From positions 248,001-312,000 of the forward strand of contig NZ_VIGH01000003.1 in the NCBI RefSeq assembly GCF_006704125.1: DNA of 64,000 nt, given 5' to 3'. This DNA comes from Rhodococcus spelaei. GTDB taxonomy: Bacteria; Actinomycetota; Actinomycetes; Mycobacteriales; Mycobacteriaceae. Every line of letters starts with the position of its first letter. Positions within the stretch are counted from its first letter, which is position 1. The translations under genes and the position numbers were made by a program. A model generated the notes under the pieces. That model did not search any database. It was not told where the DNA came from and saw nothing but the letters and a program-made list of their open reading frames with translations. Positions 57,208-64,000 of this stretch are shown in pieces.

Positions 57208-58362
57208 GTGGCACGGGACTACTACGGACTGCTGGGCGTCGGGCAGAAGGCGACCGACCAGGAGATCAAGCGGGCGTACCGCAAGCTCGCCAGGGAACTC
57301 CACCCAGACGTCAACCCGGACGAGGACGCACAGGCCCGGTTCAAGGACATCTCCACCGCCTACGAGGTGCTGTCCGACCCGGAGAAGCGGCGCATCGTGG
57401 ACCTCGGCGGCGACCCGCTGTCCCAGGGCGGGGGCGCCGGCGCCGGATTCGGTGGGGCCGGCTTCGGTGGCGGGCTCGGCGACGTGTTCGAGGCGTTCTT
57501 CGGCGGCAGCGCGGGCGGCGGCGCCCGCGGGCCGCGCGGTCGGGTTCAGCCGGGCGCCGACTCGCTGTTGCGTACCAAGCTGACCCTCGCCGAGTGCGCG
57601 ACCGGGGTCACCAAGCACATCACCGTCGACACCGCGATCCTGTGCGACAGCTGCACCGGCGCCGGCACCAACGGCGACTCCAAGCCGGTCAGCTGCGAGA
57701 CCTGCCGGGGCGCCGGCGAGGTGCAGTCCGTGCAGCGTTCGTTCCTCGGCCAGGTCATGACCTCGCGGCCGTGCCCCACCTGTCGCGGTGCGGGTGTGAC
57801 CATCCCCGACCCCTGCCACAAGTGCGGCGGCGACGGCCGGGTCCGCGCCCGCCGCGACATCGCGGTGAAGGTGCCGGTCGGCGTCAGCAGCGGCATGCGG
57901 ATCCGGTTGGCCGCGCAGGGCGAGGTCGGGCCCGGCGGCGGCCCGGCCGGCGACCTCTACGTGGAGATCATCGAGCAGCCGCACGAGGTGTTCGTGCGTG
58001 ACGGCGAGGACCTGCACTGCACCGTCCGGGTGCCGATGGTCGACGCGGCACTCGGCACCACCGTCTCCATCGACACCGTCATCGACGGTCCGCAGGACAT
58101 CACCGTCGACGCGGGCACCCAGCCGGGATCGGTCGCGGTGCTGCGCGGCTACGGCATGCCGAAGCTGCGGTCCGGGGTGCGCGGCGACGTGCACGCGCAC
58201 CTCGAGGTCGTGGTGCCGAGCCGTCTCGACGGCAAGCAGTCCGCGGCGCTGCGCGAGTTCAAGGATCTGCGCGAGAAGGACAACGCCGAAGTCGTGACCT
58301 CCGGCTCGCAGCACAACGGTGGGCTGTTCTCGCGGTTGCGCGAAGCCTTCAGCGGACGCTGA
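57208..58362 (+). CDS. dnaJ: Chaperone protein DnaJ (DnaJ2 type)
   Basis: A 384-residue type I J-protein and co-chaperone of DnaK. The J domain has HPDVNPDED in the HPD motif, then a glycine/phenylalanine-rich linker, then four zinc-finger repeats ([32 protein letters not shown]) and the C-terminal substrate domain. The GTG at 57208 starts [11 protein letters not shown] as in other actinobacterial DnaJ2; the frame opens at 57178 with ten extra acidic residues. Confidence 0.95.
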   Translation: MARDYYGLLGVGQKATDQEIKRAYRKLARELHPDVNPDEDAQARFKDISTAYEVLSDPEKRRIVDLGGDPLSQGGGAGAGFGGAGFGGGLGDVFEAFFGGSAGGGARGPRGRVQPGADSLLRTKLTLAECATGVTKHITVDTAILCDSCTGAGTNGDSKPVSCETCRGAGEVQSVQRSFLGQVMTSRPCPTCRGAGVTIPDPCHKCGGDGRVRARRDIAVKVPVGVSSGMRIRLAAQGEVGPGGGPAGDLYVEIIEQPHEVFVRDGEDLHCTVRVPMVDAALGTTVSIDTVIDGPQDITVDAGTQPGSVAVLRGYGMPKLRSGVRGDVHAHLEVVVPSRLDGKQSAALREFKDLREKDNAEVVTSGSQHNGGLFSRLREAFSGR

Positions 58363-58376
58363 CGGCGGCCCGGGCG

Positions 58377-59138
58377 ATGGCCGCGACCGTCTTCTACCTC
58401 GACCCGTTGCCCGAGGTCGGCGCGATCGCCGTCCTCGACGGCAAGGAGGGCAGGCACGCCGCCACGGTGCGCCGGATCCGGGTCGGCGAACAGTTGGTGC
58501 TCTCGGACGGCCGCGGCGGCATCGCGCGGGCCGAGGTGGTCGAGGTCGGCAAGGACCGCCTCGACCTCGAGGTCACCGGACGTGACGACCTGCCCCCCGC
58601 GAGCCCGACGGTGACCCTGGTGCAGGCGCTGCCGAAGGCGGAGCGTTCCGAACTCGCCGTCGAACTGGCGACGGAAGCCGGGATCGACGCGATCGTGCCC
58701 TGGCAGGCCGCGCGCTGCGTCGCCAAATGGGAGGGCCCGAAGGCGGCCAAGGGCGTCGCGCGCTGGCAGGCGGTGGCGGTGGCCGCGGCGAAACAGTCAC
58801 GGCGAGCACATATTCCGGAGGTCGCCGAGGTGCACCGCACGGCCGCCGTCCTGGAACGGGTGCGGGGTGTCGTCGGCGCGGGCGGCGTGGCCCTGGTGCT
58901 GCACGAGTCGGCGACCGTGGCATTGGCCTCGCTGGACCTGCGGCCGGCGCCGGAGGTCGTCCTCGTCGTCGGCCCCGAGGGCGGGTTGTCGGACGAGGAG
59001 GTCGCCGCGCTGACCGCGGCGGGCGCCACTGCCGTGCGACTCGGACCGACCGTGCTGCGGACCTCGACCGCGGCGGCGGTGGCGCTCGGCGCGCTCGGCG
59101 TGCTCACCGACCGCTGGTCCGCCGCGCCACTGCAGTAG
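58377..59138 (+). CDS. rsmE: 16S rRNA (uracil(1498)-N(3))-methyltransferase
   Basis: A 253-residue SPOUT methyltransferase. The N-terminal PUA-like part has [13 protein letters not shown], and the knotted C-terminus carries [15 protein letters not shown] and [13 protein letters not shown], which bind SAM. It methylates U1498 in the decoding centre. Start ATG 14 bp after dnaJ, so it is likely in the hrcA-dnaJ-rsmE operon, a conserved trio. Confidence 0.94.
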   Translation: MAATVFYLDPLPEVGAIAVLDGKEGRHAATVRRIRVGEQLVLSDGRGGIARAEVVEVGKDRLDLEVTGRDDLPPASPTVTLVQALPKAERSELAVELATEAGIDAIVPWQAARCVAKWEGPKAAKGVARWQAVAVAAAKQSRRAHIPEVAEVHRTAAVLERVRGVVGAGGVALVLHESATVALASLDLRPAPEVVLVVGPEGGLSDEEVAALTAAGATAVRLGPTVLRTSTAAAVALGALGVLTDRWSAAPLQ

Positions 59139-59140
59139 CC

Positions 59141-59911
59141 ATGCCACGCATCCGCATCGACTACGGCCCCGAACCGCAGCAGTTCGGTCACTTCTACCTG
59201 CCGACCGAGGTCTCCGCCGCCCCACTGCCCGTCGTCATGCTCCTGCACGGCGGCTACTGGAGCGCCGACTTCCACCTGAACCTGTCCACCGCGTTCGCGA
59301 CGGAGTTGGCGAGGTCCGGCGTGGCGGCGTGGAACGTCGAGTATCGGCGGGTCGGTGCGGGCGGCGGCTGGGCGGAGACGAGCGCCGACGTGCAGGCCGC
59401 GCTGGCCGCCGTCGGCGACCTGTTGCCTACGCACGCCCCGGTTCCGCTGGACGTGTCCGACGTTCGCCTGCTGGGCCACTCCGCCGGCGCACAACTGGCG
59501 GTCTGGGTTGCCGGACAACGCGATTCGCCGGTCCGGCCATCGCGGGTGGTGTCCCAGGCGGGCGCGCTGGACCTGGCGTCGCGGGCAGCGACCCGGCGCG
59601 GGGGCGCCGTGCTCGAGGCGCTGTTCGGGGTGGACTTCGCGACCGACCCGCAGACGTACCTCGACGCGTCACCGCTGCACCGCGTCCCGACCGGGGTCCC
59701 GACGGTCTGCATTCACGGCGCCGAGGACGTGCAAGTACCGGCCGCGGCGAGCCGGGTGTACGTCGAGGCGGCGCGGGAGGCGGGCGACCGAGCGGCGTAC
59801 TGGGAGGTGCCGGGCGAGGGCCACAACGACTTCCTCGACCGCACCTCGCGCAGCTGGGAGTTGTCGCTGCGGGCGCTGCTCGACCGGGACCCCTGGTCAC
59901 TCGGTTGCTGA
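59141..59911 (+). CDS. Alpha/beta hydrolase
   Basis: A 256-residue alpha/beta hydrolase of the esterase/lipase or kynurenine-formamidase-like group. The oxyanion HGGYW motif (LLHGGYWSADF), the nucleophile elbow GHSAGAQ, and a C-terminal GEGHNDFLD histidine make a complete triad. It starts 2 bp after rsmE and probably belongs to that transcript. Substrate unknown. Confidence 0.85.
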   Translation: MPRIRIDYGPEPQQFGHFYLPTEVSAAPLPVVMLLHGGYWSADFHLNLSTAFATELARSGVAAWNVEYRRVGAGGGWAETSADVQAALAAVGDLLPTHAPVPLDVSDVRLLGHSAGAQLAVWVAGQRDSPVRPSRVVSQAGALDLASRAATRRGGAVLEALFGVDFATDPQTYLDASPLHRVPTGVPTVCIHGAEDVQVPAAASRVYVEAAREAGDRAAYWEVPGEGHNDFLDRTSRSWELSLRALLDRDPWSLGC

Positions 59912-59918
59912 ACCTGCC

Positions 59919-59974
59919 CCCACCACAGGTGCCCTGTCGATCCCGTTCGGGATCGACAGGGCACCTGTGGTGGG
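59919..59974. terminator. 26-bp perfect inverted repeat, bidirectional terminator
   Basis: Arms 59919-59944 and 59949-59974 are perfectly complementary with a 4-nt GTTC loop. It lies between the convergent alpha/beta hydrolase gene and the 45-residue peptide gene and could stop both. Its length is well above that of ordinary terminators. Confidence 0.75.
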
Positions 59975-59991
59975 CTACCCGCCCGCCTCGG

Positions 59992-60129
59992 TCAGCTCTG
60001 CGCGCCGCCCGCGCCGAAGAAGGCTACGAGGCCGGCGACCGCGCCGATCCCGCCCAGGATGCCGGCGGCCGCACCGCCGATCGTGGCGACGTTGCCCAGC
60101 AGCTTCAGGTCTGATTCCGAAGAACCCAT
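59992..60129 (-). CDS. Glycine-rich hydrophobic peptide, 45 residues
   Basis: ATG at 60129 preceded by AAAGGAGGAAG, one of the best ribosome binding sites in the window. The 45-residue product has a polar head (MGSSESDLKLLG), then a helix with repeated glycine/alanine spacing (ATIGGAAAGILGGIGAVAGLVAFF) and ends GAGGAQS. It looks like a small membrane or pore-forming peptide, or a bacteriocin-like product. I recognise no family. It lies 125 bp below the MFS gene on the same strand, and a strong hairpin ends it. Confidence 0.6.
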   Translation of the reverse strand: MGSSESDLKLLGNVATIGGAAAGILGGIGAVAGLVAFFGAGGAQS

Positions 60130-60254
60130 TTCTTCCTCCTTTGTGTCTGCGCCCTCATGGGTGCAGGGTTGACTGCTCTCCGCCGGTCGACGGTGAGCGA
60201 GACTTGCCGTGTGTTCGGCTCGAGCCGCGTTTGGGTGAGCGCCGCACGGGTTGG

Positions 60255-61733
60255 TCAGTCGGTCGCGACGGGCGCGTCTGCCTGTCGGATCGTGCGGGGA
60301 ATGGCGAGTGCGGCTAGCAAGCCGATCAGTGCCGCGCCCGCGACCATCGCGAAGCCGATGGATACCCCGGTGTTCGAGTAAAGTGCACTGCCTTCCACCT
60401 CGAATGCGATGTGGGAGTTCAACATTGAGAACACGAGGACCGGAAGAATGGCGGGCAGGAGGTTGCCGGAGGTGGAGGCGATGGCCCCTGCCGTCGCAAG
60501 CTGCTGCGGCGGAACGGCTTCGATGAGCAGGTTCGGAGTCGCAGCGTAGGCCATGCCGCCGCCGAGTCCGACAAGAGCCGCGAGCACGATGACGATCGCC
60601 TTCGAGTCGTGCGACACGGCGAGCAACAGGCTTGCGGTGGCGAGGACGGCGAGTCCGGCGACCAGCATCAGCTTGGGCCTGATCCGCGGGGCCAGTCCAC
60701 CGACGATGAACCCGCCGACCAGGGTCATTGCGGCCTCGGGGGCGTTGAACCACGCAAACTCGCTCGCATCGGCTCCGAACCCGTATCCGAGGCCGATGTC
60801 GCCGGGCGTCATGACCATGAGCGGCAACAACATGACGAAGGCGGCCATGGCGGCCCAGGCGAGACCCGAGCTCAGGGACGTCATTGCGACAGGATGCTGC
60901 GCCAGGATCGAGAGGTTGATGACGGGGTCGCGCAGCATCCGGGCGGACGCGAACCAGGCGACCATGAACGCCAGGCCGCCGGCCAGGAAGGCCAGCGTCG
61001 ACGGCGCGGCCCACCCCCAGTCCGGTCCGAAACTGATCGCAAGCAGCAGTCCACCGAGGCCGGCGCCGAGGAGTGTCGCACCGATGAGGTCGATCCTCGA
61101 TCGCAGTCGGACCGGAGACTCCTCGGTGGTGGCGCGGATCAGCACCGTGAGTACGGACAGGCCGATCACGAAGAACCAGAAGACTCCGCGAAATCCGAAG
61201 TGGTCGATGATCCAACCGGTGAAGAACGGCGCGGGGATGGCGATCAGGCCCATTCCGGTGGTCGAGATGCTCACCGCCATCGTCACCGTACGCGGCGGGT
61301 AGACGTCGCGGATCAGCGAGTAGACCAGGAACAGGCACGGGCTGAGGAACCCGGTCAGCGCCCAGCCGGCCACGACGATCCCGAAGGTCGGTGCCAGCGC
61401 CGAGACGAGGGCGCCGACGGCTGCGAGCGCAACGCACCACAGCAGCAGCTTTCGCTTGCCATGCGTGTCGGCGAGTTTACCGATCAGGGGCGAGGAGACC
61501 GCTCCGACCAACAGGAAGGACGTGATGATCCATACGCCCTGTGTGGTGTGGAAGTGCTCCGAAAGTTGCGGCAGTGCAACAGAAACCATCAGATAGCTGC
61601 AGGAGAGCATCTCCAGGACGAGGACCATGGACAGGAACGAGAGCAACAGTCGTGGCGTCCAGCCTCTCGAGCTGGGATGCGGGCTTTCCGATGTCAGGAC
61701 GAGCGTGTCACCACCGTGGGATGCGAGATCCAT
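60255..61733 (-). CDS. MFS transporter (DHA2-like, about 14 helices)
   Basis: A 492-residue major facilitator with about 14 helices. The A motif is GKLADTHGKRK after TM2, and SISTTGMGLIAIPAPFFTGWI is the C-like antiporter motif of drug:H+ exporters. It may export or import the product or substrate of the flanking oxidase/RidA genes. Between it and RidA (61734-61998) I see no gene, only the hairpin at 61885-61936. Confidence 0.88.
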   Translation of the reverse strand: MDLASHGGDTLVLTSESPHPSSRGWTPRLLLSFLSMVLVLEMLSCSYLMVSVALPQLSEHFHTTQGVWIITSFLLVGAVSSPLIGKLADTHGKRKLLLWCVALAAVGALVSALAPTFGIVVAGWALTGFLSPCLFLVYSLIRDVYPPRTVTMAVSISTTGMGLIAIPAPFFTGWIIDHFGFRGVFWFFVIGLSVLTVLIRATTEESPVRLRSRIDLIGATLLGAGLGGLLLAISFGPDWGWAAPSTLAFLAGGLAFMVAWFASARMLRDPVINLSILAQHPVAMTSLSSGLAWAAMAAFVMLLPLMVMTPGDIGLGYGFGADASEFAWFNAPEAAMTLVGGFIVGGLAPRIRPKLMLVAGLAVLATASLLLAVSHDSKAIVIVLAALVGLGGGMAYAATPNLLIEAVPPQQLATAGAIASTSGNLLPAILPVLVFSMLNSHIAFEVEGSALYSNTGVSIGFAMVAGAALIGLLAALAIPRTIRQADAPVATD

Positions 61734-61884
61734 GTGCGAGGCCTTTCAGGTGTAGGAACCTGGATTGGGGTCGAGTCGGCCACGCTCGGGCCGAGGGGCG
61801 GTGCGAGCGCAGCGAGCCAAAGGGATGTGGCAGCAGAACAGATGTGGGCGTCGCTCAGATTGGCGATCGCGAAGTCACCGGCGG

Positions 61885-61936
61885 CGGAGGGAACCACCCG
61901 CGGCCCGCGTTCGGGCGAGCCGGGTGGTTCCCTCCG
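61885..61936 (-). terminator. Hairpin between the RidA and MFS genes
   Basis: CGGAGGGAACCACCCG (61885-61900) pairs with CGGGTGGTTCCCTCCG (61921-61936); the 20-nt loop contains a smaller GCCCG/CGGGC hairpin. It may end the oxidase-RidA transcript or partly attenuate it before the transporter. Confidence 0.55.
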
Positions 61937-61998
61937 GGTCCGGACGCGCGGTGGGCGCGGAGGGAAACGGAGAGGTCGTTGTGGAGCAGACGCCGTGG

Positions 61999-62424
61999 TC
62001 AGACGGTGTCGGTCAGATAGGCGGTCGCCTTCATCTCGACGCGCGGCGTCGGGGTCAGCCCGGCGCCGAGTTGAGCGACGCCCAGCGCGGTCCACGCCGG
62101 GTACGGCTCGCGGATGAACCGTTCCTTGACCGCGCTGAACGATTCGAGGTCGCCCTCGAGGTCGGTGTGGAACGTGACCAACTCGACCACGTGCGTCAAG
62201 TCGGCGCCGGCGGCCGCCAGCACCCGCTGGAGGTTCTCGAATGCGAGAGTGAATTGCGTAGTGGGATTGTCAGCGATGGTGCCGTCGAGTTGCTGTCCGA
62301 GTACGCCGGAGCAGATGACGAGGTTGCCTGCGCGCACGGCCGGGGCGATGTGCCACTGCTGATAGACGTGGGTCAGTTCTTCGGGGATGACGGGGCCGCT
62401 CGAACATTGCATCAGGTGAGCCAT
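61999..62424 (-). CDS. RidA/YjgF-family protein
   Basis: A 141-residue RidA-superfamily protein. The conserved core is seen in LVICSGVLGQQLDG, FENLQRVLAAAGADLTHVVELVTF and TPTPRVEMKATAYL. RidA proteins hydrolyse reactive enamine/imine intermediates made by amino-acid oxidases and PLP enzymes. The canonical arginine is present in PRVEM. It lies 25 bp after the FAD oxidase, which fits detoxifying or completing that reaction. ATG at 62424 (MAHLMQ); ATG at 62412 is an alternative. Confidence 0.87.
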   Translation of the reverse strand: MAHLMQCSSGPVIPEELTHVYQQWHIAPAVRAGNLVICSGVLGQQLDGTIADNPTTQFTLAFENLQRVLAAAGADLTHVVELVTFHTDLEGDLESFSAVKERFIREPYPAWTALGVAQLGAGLTPTPRVEMKATAYLTDTV

Positions 62425-62449
62425 TTCTACTGGATGGACTGATTGTGGG

Positions 62450-63700
62450 TCAGATACCGGCGACCGCGACCAGCGGAGGCGACGACTCGGCTTCCGCCCA
62501 GCGGGCCTGGAAGGCTGCGTGGGGTATACCGTCGGTCCAGACTCCATCGAGCGCGAGTCCTGCAGTGAGCCTGCCGATCTCGTCGGCAGACATTGCGCCG
62601 CGCTCGCCCTCGACCGCCACGATCGTCCGGTCGTCCACCTTGTCGATGTAGGGCAGCCCCGTCGGGGTCTCGCACACCATGCAGGGCCGGGTGTGCGCTG
62701 GGCCCAAGGTCTTTCCGGGCAGCAGTTCGGTGAGCAGATCGAGCGTTTCGGCGATGTCCTCCTGCCTGCCGCCGGTGCGGACCCACCGTGCGATCGCGTC
62801 GGCAGAGTCGAGGGGGTTGTCGAGCAGGCTCTTGCCGGAGCATTTGATGTACCAGCGACCGTCCGGATACTGCAAGGGCGACATGACGATTCCGCCGAAG
62901 ACCACCTCTCCGCCGGAAGCCTTCAGGTACATCATGGCCGGGATGTCGAACTCGGCCGGATCCGACACCTCGACCAGGACGACCGTTGCACCGTAGGTAC
63001 GCATGTCCAGAGGCCTCGGCAGCAGACCGCTCACGTTGGTCGCGGCCCCCGTCGCGATCACCACTTGTTCACAGCGCCACGATTCGCCAGAACGAGCGGT
63101 GACGATCGCCCCCTGGCCGGACCGGTCGATCGTGTCGACCATGTCGCGGACCACCACGACGCCCTGCTCGACGGCGGCGGCCAGTTCGGCGCGCACCAGC
63201 CCGCGCGGATTGACGATGAAGGCATCATCGCGCTGAATGATGCCGACATGACCTGGCGCGAAACGCAATTCGGGATACTCGCGCTCCAACTGGTCGTTCT
63301 CCAGGTGCTCGACTTCGACGTTGAGATCGGCGGCGTTGGAGGCGAGCAGGGCTCGGTTGAACCACGCGGTCACACCGCTGCGTTCGGAGTCGTCCGGCAT
63401 GATCGTCAGCGAATGGCGGGGCGTGGCGAACCGCTCACCGGTGCGTTCCTGCAGCTCAGGGAATCGGCGGATCGACCGCATCGCCAGCATCGACGTCATC
63501 AACGGGACCTCGAGGACGTGTGCCAGACGCCCCTGGTCGTAGTAGCCGGCCCACACGCCGTCGTGGTCGGCGAAGCCGGCCGGCTCGTCTGGTCCGACGA
63601 CCAGCACGGATGCGCCCCGCTCGCTCAGATGTCGGGCGGTGGCCGCGCCGATGGGTCCCGCACCGGCGACGACGACGTCGAAGTGATTTCTATCCTGCAT
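62450..63700 (-). CDS. FAD-dependent oxidoreductase (DAO/amine oxidase-like)
   Basis: A 416-residue DAO-family flavoprotein. The FAD Rossmann motif is VAGAGPIGAATARHLSERG at residues 11-29, and VVIATGAATN and GVWTDGIPH follow the family layout. Such enzymes oxidise D-amino acids, glycine, sarcosine or other amines to imines. The adjacent RidA supports an imine product. Substrate unknown. It is divergent from a TetR-like gene; the 188-bp gap (63701-63888) holds presumed promoters and no gene. Confidence 0.87.
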   Translation of the reverse strand: MQDRNHFDVVVAGAGPIGAATARHLSERGASVLVVGPDEPAGFADHDGVWAGYYDQGRLAHVLEVPLMTSMLAMRSIRRFPELQERTGERFATPRHSLTIMPDDSERSGVTAWFNRALLASNAADLNVEVEHLENDQLEREYPELRFAPGHVGIIQRDDAFIVNPRGLVRAELAAAVEQGVVVVRDMVDTIDRSGQGAIVTARSGESWRCEQVVIATGAATNVSGLLPRPLDMRTYGATVVLVEVSDPAEFDIPAMMYLKASGGEVVFGGIVMSPLQYPDGRWYIKCSGKSLLDNPLDSADAIARWVRTGGRQEDIAETLDLLTELLPGKTLGPAHTRPCMVCETPTGLPYIDKVDDRTIVAVEGERGAMSADEIGRLTAGLALDGVWTDGIPHAAFQARWAEAESSPPLVAVAGI

Positions 63701-63888
63701 GAATGCTCCTCAATGGCCGGCTCGGGACAGGTGTGCCGCCGGAAAGACTCGATCGAGATTCCACAGCCGCCGCTGGGCTCTGACAGGCTGGAGGCGGTGC
63801 CTTCGGCGGTGTGTGATGTAGATCATCCACAGCTCGAGACGCTAAGTCAACAGTCTGTGTCGTTAATGTTTGGCAAAGGGGAACAGCG

Positions 63889-64000
63889 TTGGGTGACAGG
63901 CCAGAGGCGAGTGACAAACCTGAGCGGATTCGCACAGGTGGTCGGAGTGAGAAGGTGCGCATTGCCGTTGGCGAGGCGTGCCTGGCCTTCCTTGCGGAAG
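63889..64000 (+). CDS. TetR-like transcriptional regulator, 5' end
   Basis: The first 37 codons of an ORF cut by the window end. A TTG start lies 7 bp after AAGGGG. After a polar head, the sequence GRSEKVRIAVGEACLAFLAE matches the first helix of TetR/AcrR regulators. Position divergent from the FAD oxidase cassette suggests it controls those genes. Confidence 0.6.
   Translation, partial: MGDRPEASDKPERIRTGGRSEKVRIAVGEACLAFLAE

Noticed and set aside
56000-58314. Upstream extension of the minus-strand frame through hrcA and dnaJ
   Set aside because: Only the part after 55998 has a ribosome binding site and family-like sequence; the rest is the shadow of hrcA/dnaJ.
59992-63700. Integrated mobile element
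   Set aside because: No integrase, transposase, direct repeats or tRNA target are visible at the borders.

Overview
The window reads as chromosomal DNA of a high-GC actinobacterium of the order Mycobacteriales, most likely Rhodococcus, Nocardia, Gordonia or a relative. I base this on very GC-rich third codon positions, GTG and TTG starts, overlapping stop/start codons, and gene order familiar from Mycobacterium: obg-proB, proA-MoxR-VWA, nadD-rsfS-gpgP-octT-degV-comEA-comEC-holA-rpsT, pemK-like/lepA, GH15 trehalase beside cysTWA, cysH-sirA-che1, and hemW/hrcA/dnaJ2/rsmE. The genus is inference. I see no rRNA, tRNA, insertion sequence, prophage or CRISPR array.

Layout. 1-3.4 kb: 3' part of obg, proB, a class II-like sirtuin and two very small genes. 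3.4-6.6 kb: ectABC (ectoine) on the minus strand followed by a 2-hydroxyacid dehydrogenase. 6.7-11.5 kb: a RecQ helicase with a phosphoribosyltransferase-like tail, an M20 amidohydrolase, a hypothetical gene and a PPOX/F420-type oxidoreductase. 11.5-17 kb: acyl-CoA synthetase, ribokinase, a cysteine-rich regulator divergent from a DoxX-like gene, and an amino-acid permease. 17-28.7 kb: a core block from proA to holA and rpsT. 29-34 kb: aquaporin, DUF3224, a PemK/MazF-like protein, lepA and a nitronate monooxygenase-like enzyme.

33.9-40.3 kb is the most distinctive cassette. A cobalamin riboswitch precedes a Nik/Opp/Dpp-type ABC importer made of a lipoprotein, a permease, a permease-ATPase fusion and a second ATPase. 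The operon ends in a FhuF-like 2Fe-2S protein. I read it as a B12-repressed uptake system for a cobalt chelate or corrinoid with a reductive release step; the substrate is inference.

40.3-53.4 kb: GH15 trehalase-like enzyme, two small membrane proteins, a 34-bp tandem repeat, then two sulfur operons. These are subI-cysTWA (sulfate import) and sirA-cysH-cysD-cysN-chelatase (sulfate activation, APS and sulfite reduction, siroheme metal insertion). Each is preceded by a short cysteine-ending or cysteine-rich leader ORF, which suggests cysteine-responsive attenuation of the whole pathway.

53.4-59.9 kb: hemW, a secreted small protein, a ParB-like small protein paired with a coiled-coil protein, hrcA, dnaJ2, rsmE and an alpha/beta hydrolase. 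59.9-64 kb: an accessory cassette of a FAD amine/amino-acid oxidase-like enzyme, a RidA-family protein, an MFS transporter and a 45-residue glycine-rich hydrophobic peptide, with a divergent TetR-like regulator cut by the window end.
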